NCBI GenBank assembly: GCA_023079485.1
Contig: CM041083.1
Span: forward strand, 154,088,552 to 154,152,551
DNA: 64,000 bases
Reading direction: 5' to 3'
Source of the DNA: Archilochus colubris
Taxonomy: Eukaryota > Chordata > Aves > Apodiformes > Trochilidae
Part shown: piece after piece, positions 48,376 through 60,329 of the stretch
Layout of the letters: the number at the start of each line of letters is the position of its first letter
Numbering within the stretch: the stretch's first letter is position 1
The notes under the pieces: generated by a model
What the model was told of the DNA's origin: nothing
What the model saw: the letters and a program-made list of their open reading frames with translations, nothing else
Database searches by the model: none
Translations under genes and position numbers: made by a program

Positions 48376-49486
48376 AGTGAGATTTGCATAGCTATACTAT
48401 TATAGGTTCTGACTGGTTTAAACCAGGAACAGCCATACTAAGGAAATAGATCTTAAAATAGTATAGGGTTAATCTCTTTCATCAGTTTTGCTGCCACACA
48501 GGAGGAGTTCTTCTGCACCATTTCAAAACATGAATTTTATAATGAAAACCATGAAAACATTATTCATAAATAGGTAGGTTTGGACCATCTTTTTGAGTTT
48601 AAAATTATATCAACCATGCCATCAACAGATAAATGGCCTGTAGATATCTCTTGGAAGTTTTGTGTAACTTTAATCCTAGCTGGCATTTGAGAGATTCTTT
48701 GTCAGACTTCAATGTTTTATCTTCCCTTCTGAGTTTACTTTTAAAGTGTGACTATGAAAACTGCAGTGTGTTGAAAGCTTATTGCTAACTGGCATGATGC
48801 CACAACAACATATGGAGGTGAAGAACATATTGCAATATTCCACAAATGTGAAGCACTTATTAGAAGAAATCTTATTAAACATATGATGTTGCAGTCCCCT
48901 GTTTTTCACAATGTAAGAGTCTATTTTAGATGTATATACAAAAAGTATAAAATATTAATTATCTAAACTAATTACTGCGTTGATATTATTTTTTGAAGCT
49001 CGAGTATTATGTCTATTGAGATTTCTGTGAATATAGTACCCATACATAGATAAATTTACCTAAATCCCATCTTTCTATCTGCATGCCAGATACAATCTGT
49101 CTGTCTACCTGGCTGTGCTGTATTACCCTGAAGACATTAAAATTAATTAAATCACTTTCTGTTCAGCTTGAAAGTTTCACAGGTATGTTTAGAAATTCTT
49201 ATTCTGAGGTGATAGATATCTTGCCTCTATTTGGCAGTCCTTTAAATTAAAGATTTTGGTGGATAAGCCTAGCTAATTTGTCAGAATGACAACAAATCAT
49301 AATACTTATCTGAACTTTGAGAGACAAGCTGTTAAAGCCTGTGTAAGGATCTGCTGCATAGAGTTTCCCCAACTATAATGCATTGCAGCATTCTCCACCC
49401 GGCTGTTCTTGTAAAAGCCAAGCTATTCCACAGACAGATATCCTGGGGAGCTAAGGTGAAACTTACTGACTACAAACAAATAGCAA
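48376..49486. other. Unique AT-rich DNA, no gene seen
   Basis: Nothing recognised apart from a perfect 14-bp palindrome, CTGGTTTAAACCAG, at 48413-48426. Confidence 0.5.
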
Positions 49487-49980
49487 TGCACTGAGTGCAG
49501 GGTGCAAGGTGTTGACAGAGGGGGGGCTGCCTCTGTAAGAAAAGCTAGAGGCTCCTTGTCCAGACACAGCAGGTTCCAGGAGACAATGGAGTCACTACAG
49601 GACACAGCTGAGCCCAGCAGACAAGCTGGTGGCACCTTGGGGAGAATGTTTTTAAGAAAAGGCAAAACCTGCAAATCAATTAGGAGTACACTGAAGAGAA
49701 AGTGGGCAGCTAAAAGGAGCCGTGAATGAAGGACAGGATTTTAGCCCAGGAAAAGCTCGGGGCAAAGCTGCTGTTTTAATCTTTCATCTTTGTTTCTCAC
49801 TTTGCAAATCTACTTTAGTTCACAATAAATTTAATTGATTTCTCTCCAATTGAATCTGTTTTGCTTGTGACAGAAACTAGCAAGTGATCTCCCTGGTTTT
49901 ATCTCTGCTCAAAATCTTTTTCATCTTATTTTCTCCCTCTCCCCTGTTGACAAGTGTGGGTGTGGCTTTGGGACATTGGA
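49487..49980 (+). mobile_element. ERV LTR with shortened middle
   Basis: The order of motifs is that of the 47.1 kb LTR: GGTGCAAGGTGTTGACAG near the start, GTAAGAAAAGCTAGAGGCTC, GGTGGCACCTTGGGGAGA and TTTTTAAGAAAAGGCAAAAC (TATA-like, near 49650). Then come CACAATAAATTTAATTG with an AATAAA signal at 49824-49829, CTGTTTTGCTTGTGAC and AGTGATCTCCCTGG. The repeated central block present in the longer relatives is absent, so the copy is about 490 bp instead of ~1 kb. The order TATA, AATAAA, U5 shows the sense strand for the whole LTR group. The right end is worn and uncertain by ~20 bp. Confidence 0.75.
49824..49829 (+). promoter_or_regulatory. Polyadenylation signal AATAAA of the 49.5 kb LTR
   Basis: It lies about 175 bases downstream of the TATA-like site and before the U5 motifs. 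The equivalent position is mutated in most other copies in the window. Confidence 0.5.
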
Positions 49981-52814
49981 GAGAGATAACACTCCAGCGG
50001 AAAAGTTGTCTACGCTTAAGCTAATGATTTTAGTCTCCCTTCATTCTGAGAGGAGACAATGTGGCACTTAGGAGGTATTGAGATACGTTTCACTTTATGT
50101 TAGCATTGGTTAGATAGATTGCTTCCTAAAAGTGCCTTTTTTTGGTATTTGTTTATGTAAAGAACTATGGGGATGAATAACTGATTTTAGTTGCAGACTT
50201 TTCCATGTAAAGTGTGGAGCTTTGTTTCCCCAGGATGTATGGATTCATGAATAACTACCATATTCTATTTCTATATCAAAGCTACACTTTATTACTTGCA
50301 AAAAAGCCATGTGTCCATAAGTGCTTCTGGGCAAGTAAGTGAGTAAGAGCAGCCAAAGCTGACACCTCTAGGCCAACACTGATTTTAGCTGAATATTCAG
50401 TCCCAGACTTCAGTACCATATGTCAGAACCCTGGGCCTAATGCTAGGGGCTCGGCTGCTTGTGCTCAACTGGCTCTGATCTGGTGCTGCTGTGTGGATTC
50501 ACATCAGGCTGTAGTGATGAAAGCTTTGTAGGAAAAAGCTGTGAGTAAGAGTCTCACTGGTTTTCAGTTGCATTCAGGTTCAGGTACGACCCTTGCATGT
50601 GCTAGGTAGCAGATATGTCTGCCCCTGCCTTTGTATTTTGTTGGTCCTGGTTCTGCTCTTGGCCAAGTGATCTAACTTCCTGGCTTTAATCTTCAGACCT
50701 GCATGATTTCTATGAATTTTTCCGGCCATTTGGCATTTTGGATTATTGAGGTTCTTGTCACCAGACTTTCCCAGTGATTCTTGCTCAGGGTCTGTAGTGA
50801 GTGCTCCATCTTTCCTACCTTGGGCCACCCTTAGCCCACCTACCCTTACCAACCAACCCACATTTATTTGTCCCTAGCCCAGGGATGGGGATCTTCAGAA
50901 GAAAATGTTGTTACTCTCTTACAAAGTTTTTTGACATATATCCTGTGGTCTGTGTGAATATTTTGGAATGAACTTTTTTTTTTTTTTTTTTGAGAAAGTT
51001 AAAACAGAAAAACAGAGTTGGGGAATAAACTAGCAGTTGATTGAAATAATCAAGAAGACAAAGATTGCTTTCCCAAGTCCTCATACTTAGCAGTAGGGGC
51101 ATCCATTGCCCTGAGACAAGGCAGACTGAAGCCCTAACATGTGGAGGTTCTTAACACTGCCTACCTGTTTTCGAAATCCTTAGGGGAGGAGATGTATGCT
51201 TGATTACAGCTATCTGCATTATCCTCTGGAGGTATAAAAATTATAATATGCTCTTACATCAATGACTATTTTTCATTGTATTTGTCATGTGTATTGATTG
51301 AATATGGAATAATTGTAATGAGAAGCCCATTGTTTTGTCAAATTAATTTCCTCTTCTCTAGAGCCCTGCACATAAAGGAAATACACCACTTGGACAGATA
51401 CTAGGTTCAGAAGCTAAAGGTTCACTGCCCTTAAGTCAGTATTAGTAGCACTTGAGATAGAACCAGAAATAGATACCAGTTTTTGTTTTTGGCCTTATTC
51501 TTATTTTACATGGCCTTATGTATTTGTTTAGTACTCAACATGATTTCCAGTAAGGCTGAGCTGAGTTTACACTGTAGAAAATAAAGCTTTCTGTCACAAG
51601 TAGTGGAATTCCTGGGCTCTTGGTTAAAATATGGTCAAGAAATTTTCAACAATAGCATTGTCTGACTAAAAATGTTAATTTCTCAAAGCTGTAAGCTTTT
51701 GTAACGGTGTATGAGCTTCAACAAAACTTTTAACAATTTTTGCGGTGGAAATTCTGGTCAAAGTTAAAGAAAAAAAATATTTCTGTTACAAACACTATAT
51801 TGGCATAGGGACCACACTTAAAATTAGAGAAAGATATTAAAATGTTTTCTTTTCTAATTCAAAATCAGGATACATCCTTAGGTATTCCATATCATATTCA
51901 GGCAACACAGTGACAACATTTCTAGTTATTCTTTGATAATTCTGCGTTCCCTGACATTTTTATTTTCTTTCTGACTCCCAAAAATGAAAGAAAATAGGGC
52001 AAAGAGAGTAAAAGTCCTTATGTTTTCCCTGTAATTAGCAAAGGATGAGTAACTATTCTATATCCAGAGCACTTAAATTAGATGGTTGCTTTGAGTAGCT
52101 CTTTGGAGGAATCTATCTTTCTGCATCGTCTATATGAGAATCAGTGCAGACCAACCTTCTAATTTAGGTGCATATATTTGGGATTCATCTGCCCTACTTT
52201 AGATATATCTAAAAGGCATACAAGTCTTAATTAGTCACTCTGGTCTCACTTTGTAATAACCTCCAAGGACATCACTGCTTAGGAAAGAGTAGATGAGTTG
52301 GTCTCTAGAGATGCCGATATCTTTTTGCAAGCTGTAGAAGGAGCTTTGGCTTATCAAACCACTATGACCTTAATTCTGTTACTCATGTAAAGGCATCTGT
52401 CCCACTGAGGAGCTCTAGGGCGCCTGGGACATATATGTAGAGCTAATAAAAATCATGTAGGAAACCCATTCTCTTTCAGATCACAAAACAGATGTCAGAA
52501 AGAACCTGAAATGGCTAAGACACTAAGAATGTGTGTCATGTCTCATGTCCAGAATCTTGCCACTACAACTGAATTTTATTGCAGATTAAAACAATTTGAT
52601 TTTGCTTTTTGCATGTGTCTGTTTTCCATTGAGATAGTACTGGTTCTTTTAGAATCTGAGAAAGGAAGGGATCAGTGATCAAGACTGATTATAGGATGTA
52701 TTGTTTAAAAGACAGAAATCATAGGAAAGTTGATAGCTATCATTAACAACACATTGATTATATGTACTTTGATTAATTATACTATTATTTGGATACACCG
52801 TGATTAAACAGGAG
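49981..52814. other. Unique DNA, one GC-richer segment unassigned
   Basis: No gene is established. The segment at about 50400-50870 is richer in G and C (for example CTGGGCCTAATGCTAGGGGC and GGTGCTGCTGTGTGG) and carries a 93-codon minus frame without recognisable features. It may be an old repeat. A poly-T tract lies near 50972-50990. Confidence 0.45.
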
Positions 52815-53124
52815 TGTCGTGGTTTTGGTCCAGCAGGGAACCTCTGTTTAGGCAGCTCCTCTCCCGCCTTCCTCACTGACCTTGGTATCTCTGCTCAGGT
52901 ATTGCTCCCACCTTCCCTTCTCTGCCCTGCAGGTCTTTTAGCAGTTTCTTCTTCTTCTTCTTATATATATTAATTGAGGAGGTATAACCATGTCACTGGT
53001 GGGCTCAGACTTGGCCAGAGGAGGGTCTGACTTGGAGCAAGGGAAGCTTCTCAGAGCCTATTGAAGGAGTCACCCTTGTAACCCCTTGCCTGCTACCAAA
53101 GCATCAACACAAAGACCCAACACA
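52815..53124 (-). mobile_element. Internally deleted solo LTR (TGTCGTGG-ended family)
   Basis: The left 30 bases (TGTCGTGGTTTTGGTCCAGC) are the family terminus, and then the sequence jumps near 52845 to the far end of the LTR (CCTTCCTCACTGACCTTGG). It ends ..CCCAACACA at 53124. About 700 bp of the interior seen in the 7.1 kb copy is missing, leaving 310 bp. The reverse of 52959-52975 is a TATA-like AATATATATAAGAAG, giving the minus sense. The flanks CAGGAG before and AGAAG after allow an AGGAG/AGAAG duplication with one mismatch, which would mean both ends are original and the loss occurred inside. Confidence 0.78.
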
Positions 53125-53363
53125 AGAAGTCACATCATACCTGTGATGCTTTGTCATATTCCTGAATGGTCATGAAGAGTGTCTGCACATAATTATGCCT
53201 ACAAATTCCCATTACAGGCACTAGACTTTTGGCGTTTGATTCACTTGTCCAGTGAGATATGGCAAGAATGTGAACTATTTTTCCTAATATCCAGCTCTCT
53301 CTTTATGGAGTCATGGCTCTCCTATCTATTTTCTCAGTTAATATAAGCAACTTAAAATGGCAC

Positions 53364-54143
53364 TACAGGCAAGACCAAGTGTAAAGTCCTATATCTGGTT
53401 CGGGGCAATCTCAAGCACCAATATAAGCTGGGCAGTGACTGGCTTGAGAGCAGCCCTGAAGAAAAGGGCTTGGCAGTGCTGGTGGATAAGAAGTTCAACA
53501 TGAGCTGCCAGTGTACACTTCCAGCCCAGAAAGCCAAACGTGTCCTGGGCTGCATCAAGAGAAACGTAGCCAGCAGGTTGATGGAGGTGATTCTCCCCTT
53601 CTTCTCTGCTCTTGTGAGACTCCACCTGGAGTACTGTGTCCAGTTCTTGACCCACTTTTACAAGAAAGATAGAAGTGCTGTAATGTGTCCAGAGAAGGGC
53701 CACGAGGATGATTAGAGGGCTGGAGCACCTCTTCTATGAAGGCAGACTGAGAGAGTTGGGGTTATTCAGTCTGCAGAGAAGACTCCAAGGACACCTTATT
53801 GTGGTCTTCCAGTATCTGAAAGAGGCCTACAAGAAAGCTGGTGAGGGACGCTTTAAGATCTTGGGTTGTGGTAGGACTACAGACAATGGGTTAAAACTAG
53901 AGTTAAGTAGATTCATATTAGACACTAGGAAAAAGTTCTTCACCATGAGGGGGGGTGAGATACTGGAACAGGTTGCCCAGGGAGGTGGTTGAAACCCCAT
54001 CCAGTTTTTTAAGTTTTTTAAGGCCAGGCTGAATGAGGCTCTGAGCAGCCTGATCTAGTGGGAGGTGTCCCTGCCCATGGCAGGGGGATTGGACCTAAAT
54101 GATTTTTAAGGTACCTTACAACCCTAACAATTCTATGATTCTA
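53364..54143 (+). mobile_element. CR1 LINE, 3' half fragment
   Basis: A 5'-truncated CR1 beginning just after the catalytic motifs. Plus-strand translation gives [53 protein letters not shown], then after a frameshift near 53700 [20 protein letters not shown] and ILDTRKKFFTMRGG. A second shift near 53950 (extra G in the GGGGGG run) ends the frame. The 3' tail has GTGTCCCTGCCCATGGCAGG near 54065, GGACCTAAATGATTTTTAAG and a terminal ATTCTATGATTCT at 54130. No catalytic residues are retained, so it is inactive. Confidence 0.92.
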
Positions 54144-54611
54144 ATTTTTAGGCAGCAGGTCACACTCTCAGTCTGCACCCTAGACAGGAATTCATGACAC
54201 CAAGCAATACGGGCCAGGTTCACTTGTATAACTAACTATACATTGGTAGAGCCATTTTTGCTGTCCTAAGAGATCTGAAGGGTATTCACCTGAGTGATAC
54301 AGGACCTAAAACTGTGACAGCCTCGAGCAGCTTCAAACTTAGATGACTAAGGTATCTCAAACACTGTGAGACTTTTTCTTAGGCACATGAATCAAACTTT
54401 GTATGTTTACGTTACAATCAACAGAACTGTGATTCCAGAGTAACTGCTATTTGTACTGAAGTCCTACTTCACAGCAAGTGGCTGCACATTGCCTGATGAC
54501 GAGAATTAGAGAAAAAATCTTTTGTTTTCCTTTTGTCCCATGCATTGTCTTTGTTTTTGTGGGGTTTTTTACCACCTAATGTGCACACACACACATACAC
54601 ACACACACGTC
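54144..54611. other. Unique DNA with a CA microsatellite
   Basis: No gene is seen. The CA repeat at 54584-54608 precedes the LTR scrap. Confidence 0.5.
54584..54608. repeat. (CA)n microsatellite
   Basis: About twelve CA units with a single T interruption. Confidence 0.95.
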
Positions 54612-54680
54612 CTATTTAGGAGAGCAGTGATAGAACAGCTTGGTGGGTACCTGGTATTCAGTCAAGCTCAACCCACCACA
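54612..54680 (+). mobile_element. Terminal scrap of an ERV LTR (U5 end)
   Basis: GAGCAGTGATAGAACAGCTT, GGTGGGTACCTGGTATTCAG and CTCAACCCACCACA are the last ~70 bases of the LTR family seen at 47.1 kb. Nothing of the remaining LTR is visible upstream, where a CA repeat takes over. Confidence 0.8.
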
Positions 54681-57600
54681 CAGAGTAAAACGAATCCCAT
54701 ACAAAGTCCAGTGGGAATGTTAGGCAATGTGAATGTTTCCTGCTGACTTTAGATCTCTCAGATTCAAGGTGTTCTATTTAACATAGAAAATTCTATATTC
54801 CTAACACTAGGGTCCCGAACTTGATGAAATTATGTTTCAAATAAACAGTCTCCAAAACTGCTGATTTATTATTTCAAGAGAAGAGGAGTTGGAAGGTGGG
54901 GACTGCCACCTAAGTTTTTATTCTGCTTGATACAGAGAAATAACATATATTAAATATTTTGTTAATCATCTCTCATCTAATTCCAGTCATAACACTTATT
55001 AGCGGTATCACAGTCAAAAGATTGTTAGTGACTTGCATTACTTGCAGGCTACACAACTGAAAGTTTTGGCAAAATTCTTTGCATCCCATTCTTCTCCTCT
55101 GCTTTTTGGTGTTGGTTAGCACCTGTATGATAGACTGCAGAAAAGAGCATCCTCCTGCTGCTAAAATTCCTGTAGAAAATCTAACAACTTACCTTCAAAC
55201 TGTCAGTGGAATTAAGTTCATACAAAGAATGCCTAATTTTGTGACACACATAATGACTGGCAGAAAGCTGTTCCATTTAGTTGACTCTGATGCAGGAATG
55301 GTATTCTGTGAAAGGATGGTATAGTGGAAAATTGGGAGTTATGCTTCCACATTTCTTCTCCACAGAAAGACTTATCAGAATTTGACTTCATGCTTTAATA
55401 CAACATTTATATACTTTGTACATTTCAAATCACACCGCATTGCTAAAGACCATACACTTTATCAAAAGTGTATGTTTGATTTTTTTTTTATTTTTATTTT
55501 TTTTTTACCTAAAGCAGTGCTCAGACAAATATGATAGAACTGCAAAATATACTTACTGTAGATATCTGGCTTTTCCTCAGCATCAGAAACCCAAACTAAA
55601 ATAACAAGAGCATTGGCTTTGTTACATAGGCCAAGATAGAAGCCTTAGGCAACCCTACAGGCTGAACCACTTTGGCCAGGAATAAAAGTCAAAGGACGAA
55701 AAAGAAAGAGAAAGTAAAAGACAGCTTTAATTCTGTATGACAAAGTAATTTAACTTAAAGGAGGTTGTTTTCTCCTTCCTACATTTAGATTTTGCCAGTA
55801 CTTTTTGCTTGCTAATACCTTGCTAATACTTTTACTTGCTAAAATTATTTTTTTTAAAACCATAACTATGTAATGTGAAATCCATACAGTCCTAGTAGCA
55901 AAGACTGTTAGCTAGACTCCTGCTTATCAATATAGAACATCAAAATCACTACAATACAACATTCTATTCCTTCTGGCTCGCCCTCCTCAAATAAGAGTGT
56001 GATAATAGCCTATTTTTCAGTATATCAGGCATTTACAATAATATAAGCAATATAAAATTATACTGCAGAATATTAACCGGATTAATTACTTTATATGAGG
56101 GGGAAAATCTTCATAATTAATCTTTGAAAAGTAATTTTATTTATATGTAGTGGATAGAGACACTTCTATGATTCTTGGAGGGTTTATTTACAAATAAAGG
56201 TAATTAATGTTTAGTTTTATATGAAAACATATAGTAACAGCCAGGTCTTAGAAACCAAATTTTACTGAAAAGCTAATCATATTGGTTGTGATAGAAGTAT
56301 TGATCTTTTGGCAGCTGTGCTGCATTTTTTATAAAAAGAAGACACTCGATTATTCACATTAATGTAAAATCTTTATTTTTATTTTTTGACTATTCAGAGC
56401 TGGCACCTGCAGGAGTATGATTCTAAACTGATTTCATCTTTCCAACCTACATGACAGTGTAACCTGTTTCATTTTGCTCATCTGGTCTGACTCCTCATGG
56501 AACTCTACAAACACAATACTTTAGTAAAGATCTTAGGCTAACAACAGCCCATATTTATGGTAGTAACCTAAGAGTTTGATGACCAGTTACATTATATATG
56601 AAAGTTGATTAAAAACAGGATGTGCACTAAGTATTGTCATGAATGGCAGAAGAAAGGGTTCACTGCCAGCAGACTTTTGAAAGGAGAAAATAAGACAGTG
56701 TCTTCTATCATTGTGTACAAATCGCTTGCTGATGTTTGCAATGCTGCTTAATTTTCATCATATATATACTATACAGGTACTCTTTTTTTTCATAATCCAG
56801 CCACATTAAACTTCAAGCTAAGCTTAATCATTTTAGAATGTTTTTTCTACTCTATCCAAGTACTGAAAGCAAAGATTCCACTAGGGGATACATATTCCTA
56901 GTGACTTCAAATAAAGATGGAAAAAAATTAAATAGTCAGAGTTAACAAATGAGTCTTCAGGTCTTCAGTAGCAAATCTCAATAAAAAATGTTCATTCATT
57001 ATTAGGACTTCAGGAATCAGGTACAATGATATTGATATGGAACATTTTGAAAACAAGAAATAATAATTATATGTATATATATATATCTAATATATATACA
57101 TATCTTAGTGGTGAGGGAAGTAATAATCAAAATTATGATGAGAACTGATGTGGTAACAGTATGTTCCTGTAAAGAAGATCCTGCAGAATAGTTATAATAA
57201 GTCTTTTCTTTATAGTTTTCATTTGCCATTTCTAGCAAAGTAACCAATAAACTAAATATTTCACAGATATTTTGGGTATAATTAAGGAGAGAGTTTTGAT
57301 AAGATCTCAGTAAAGTGATCACTGAACATATAGTGAAGAAATAATTTAATGTTTTGTCAAGTGATTATGCAATGGCAGTAGTGAGAACTACAAGTGAGCA
57401 TACAGCAGATTTAAACTGCAGGAGAGCTTGAAATATGTGACATCACACCATGTAGAAGTACTGCACAGATGTTATCCCTGGGGAAGGTTTCATTTGGCTC
57501 CAGTGGTTTAAAGAAATGTTAAGAAATGCAGGTTATACACTGAGCAATCCCCAGCTGTGTATATGCATTTGTCTCTGAGACTGTACGAGCTTTTCCATTT

Positions 57601-57710
57601 ATGTTTGATAAAGCTATGTTGGCTGTTGTTCTGTTCAAAAGATTAAATATTCTCAGTACTGTGCACTGATATTGCTGATCGACAAAACCACCATTAAATG
57701 TGTTTTATTT
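54681..57710. other. Unique AT-rich DNA, no gene seen
   Basis: About 3 kb with TA-rich (57062-57105) and poly-T (55484-55507) tracts. The 81-codon frame at 55079-55324 begins with TTG, not ATG, and its apparent signal-peptide-like start is judged coincidental. Confidence 0.5.
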
Positions 57711-57719
57711 TCATTTCAG

Positions 57720-57854
57720 GACATCACAGTAACAATTACAGTGGAGCCAGAGTTCATTCATCTGTCACAGCCTCGCAATTTCTTCAACTTCCAAGCTTAC
57801 TGTCACTTGATACACTCAAATCTGCGTCATCATGATCTTAGACATAACCTATAA
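57720..57854 (+). other. Exon-like segment (uncertain)
   Basis: A strong 3' splice-site-like stretch, TTTTATTTTCATTTCAG, ends at 57719. It is followed by 44 codons open until TAA at 57852, beginning DITVTITVEPEFIHLSQ. Two CpG-containing codons and the absence of low-complexity bias make it look more like coding sequence than most frames here. No initiator ATG is needed if it is an internal or terminal exon. I do not recognise the protein family, and no neighbouring exon was found in the window. A CR1 begins a few bases later. It could be chance. Confidence 0.2.
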
Positions 57855-57865
57855 TAATTGAGTTT

Positions 57866-58392
57866 TGGGGCGAGCCTTGTTCAGTATCTTTATCAAGAAA
57901 CTAGATGAGGGTATGGAGTGCTTCCTCGGTAAATTTGTAGATGACACCAGGCTGGTTGGGCATGTTAATCTGAGTGAGAATAAGAAGGCTTTGCAGATGG
58001 ATATGGGTGGTTGCATTGATGGGCTGAGGCAAATTGTATGAGGCTTAGCAAGGCCAAATGCTGGATCCTGCACTTTGGTCACAACAACCTCAGGCAGTGC
58101 TACAGGTCTGGGGAAGAGTGGTTGGAAAACTGCATGGCAGGAAAAGACCTGGTAGTGCTGGACAATGCCAGGCTGAATATGAGCCATCAGTGTGCCTAGG
58201 GGGCCAGGAAAGCCAACAGCATCCTGGCTTGTATCAAGAACAATGTGGCCAGCAGAAGGGAAGTGATCCTGCCCCTGTACTTAGCACTGGTGGGGCCACA
58301 GCTTGAGTACTGTCTTGAATTCTGGGCACCATAGTATAAGAAAGACACTGAGGTGCTGAAGTGTGTCCAGAGAAGAGCTACAAGGATAGTTT
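57866..58392 (+). mobile_element. CR1 LINE, central fragment of an older subfamily
   Basis: This covers the end of the palm and the following part of the CR1 reverse transcriptase. It starts at the equivalent of LGxLFxIFIxxLDEG (57870-57905), includes FVDDTRLVG (the DD codons at about 57938-57943 intact), then GRKRPGSAGQ-type out-of-frame text caused by frameshifts. In the correct frames come [45 protein letters not shown] and KKDTEVLKCVQRRATR. It breaks off at GAGCTACAAGGATAG without a 3' tail. Its wording ([22 protein letters not shown]) groups it with the nested 18.9 kb copy rather than the 35.7 kb copy. It is truncated at both ends and dead. Confidence 0.88.
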
Positions 58393-59544
58393 GTTGTCTT
58401 GTATTTTTACTTTCAATTAAGTAGCTGCACTTTCTGAAATTAACAGCAAGTTTCTCAGTCAGTGTCTGTTTTTAGGACTGATAAAGCCTGATATTTATAG
58501 TTACAGATTGAGAATGGCATGTGGAAGCAAGGCCACTGCCCTGTTCTTAGAGACATGGTCTGAAAAGAGAAAAGGAGTAAAGGGGTCACAACTGTAACCC
58601 TCCTTTAGGGAGGAACAGAGCATGCAGGTGATGAAAATTGACCATACTGAGTATTCCATCCCATATGCATTTATTTGTTACAAATGTGAAGGAACACGAG
58701 GGACAAGTTCTTCTTCATCCATGGCTGGCATCCCAAGAGGATTCTGTCCATTCATCTGCCTGTGGTTCTCATCTTTATTCCTAAAGTGAAAATATTGTGC
58801 ATCTGTTGTTGCATGAATTAACTTAACATTTAGGTTTTAAGTCAGGGACATGAGAAAACAAACACTCTTATATACATTAATTATTTTATTACCTCATTAT
58901 GAAGCCTGTATCAAAGGTAAGCATTCTGATTTGCTGAATACAAATTATCTCTACATTGTCACTGGGCTCCATCAGTTATTTAGGGGTTTTTTAGAGGATA
59001 ATTCTGCTGCAGAATTTAAACTCTCTATCTCAATCTCAGTAACTTACGTAATAAAAAAAGAATTTCAACTTGGAGATATTTTTATCTACCATTTAAAACT
59101 CCAAGAGTAGGGTACTCCTGCTCAAAAGTTATTTTGCTTAAAAATGAGTCTCACTCTCTCTATATACATACATGTAAAAGAAGCTTGAGTTAAAACATTT
59201 ATATTTCATTTGAAAGAAAATTCAGAATGACAAAATGAAATGCTGTGTTTTATTATTGTTCATAAAAATAGATTTTGCTGTAGACTTATTAATGAAATTT
59301 ATATTTCAACTTTTGCATAACCCTATACTCCAATATTTTTTACATTTTTCATGTTATGCTTAGAGCACTCTTCAGATTTTAAAAATAATCTCAAAATGAA
59401 ATAATGTTTTTCAAAAAAAGTATCAAGGTATATTCTCAAAAAACCCCAATTGTTTTCTATTAAAAAAAAAAAAAGTTCTGCTTATCGGCAAGACTTCTTT
59501 CATGTTTATTGTACCAAATACAAAACACAGCACAAATACAAAAT
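58393..59544. other. Unique DNA with a GC-richer block of uncertain origin
   Basis: The block 58520-58790 (GGGGTCACAACTGTAACCCT, GAGTATTCCATCCCATATGC, CTGGCATCCCAAGAGGATTC) has the feel of an old LTR tail, but I cannot place it. The rest is AT-rich with a poly-A tract near 59461-59474 and no gene. Confidence 0.4.
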
Positions 59545-60259
59545 TCAGCACAATCGAACTCCTCAGCCATGGTAATAGTTCCTTAGTGAGAAATTATTAA
59601 AGAAAAATAAAACATTTTGTTTGTCAAATTAACTGAAAAAGTGAGAAACAAGCCTGTAGATGCCAAGGTGAAAGAAGGACAGGGACAATGTGTTTCAGGC
59701 ACCAGAACATGGACTCTGCTGCAGGTCCTGGGGGAAGAGCATGATGCAGCAGGTATTTCTGTGCAGCCTGTGGAGAGGATCATGCCAGAGCAGGTATTCT
59801 CACTACAGTCTGTGAACAAACCCCTGTGGGAGCATGGGGACATTCTTGAAAGAACTGAAGCCCATGGGGACAGCCTGGGTTAGTGCAGAGAATGTGACAG
59901 GGAAGGAGTGGCAGAGAGAAACCTATGTGTACTGAGCACACCCTCATTGCTCCCTGTGTAGCTCAGGTGAAGGGTGGGGAAGAGTCTGGAGTGAAGGAGC
60001 CAAGTTAAGCCTGAGGAACTGGGGAGAAAAGGTATTTCTTTACTGTGTCTTACGTTTTTACTTCTCATATACATTTTAATTGGTTATAACTTCACTAAAG
60101 TTGAGACTGCTTTGTTCACTGTGGTAGCCAATAAGCAACCTCCCTGTCATTATCTCAACCCACAAGTCTTCTTGTCCTGTTTTCTTCCCCTGTTCCACAT
60201 AGAAGGGGGATTAAGTGAGCAGCTGGGTGGTCATTTGGCTTTTAGGCTACCCCACCTCA
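59545..60259 (+). mobile_element. Degenerate ERV LTR, 5' part missing
   Basis: From ACTCCTCAGCCATGGTAATA the plus strand follows the LTR group with many changes: a TTATTAAAGAAAA site in place of the TATA box near 59597, GTGAGAAACAAGCC and GCCAAGGTGAAAGAAGGAC. The GGTCCTGGGGGAAGAGCATG repeats, GTTTTTACTTCTCATATAC, AGCAACCTCCCTGTCATTAT, and GGTCATTTGGC..CCCCACCTCA at the end then follow. U3 upstream of the TATA region is not recognisable. It is the most diverged of the longer copies and probably the oldest. Confidence 0.65.
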
Positions 60260-60329
60260 GCTGTATTCAGTTTCTACAGTATATGTTCATACATTTCCTT
60301 ACATTCACCTTACTCTAATGTAATGGTAG

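Noticed and set aside
48413..48426. 14-bp palindrome CTGGTTTAAACCAG considered as a functional site
   Set aside because: Isolated, with no associated promoter or element; such palindromes are expected by chance at this length scale.
55079..55324. 81-codon frame with an apparent hydrophobic leader and cysteines
   Set aside because: It starts at TTG, which is not a normal eukaryotic initiator, and has no splice or domain support in AT-rich DNA.
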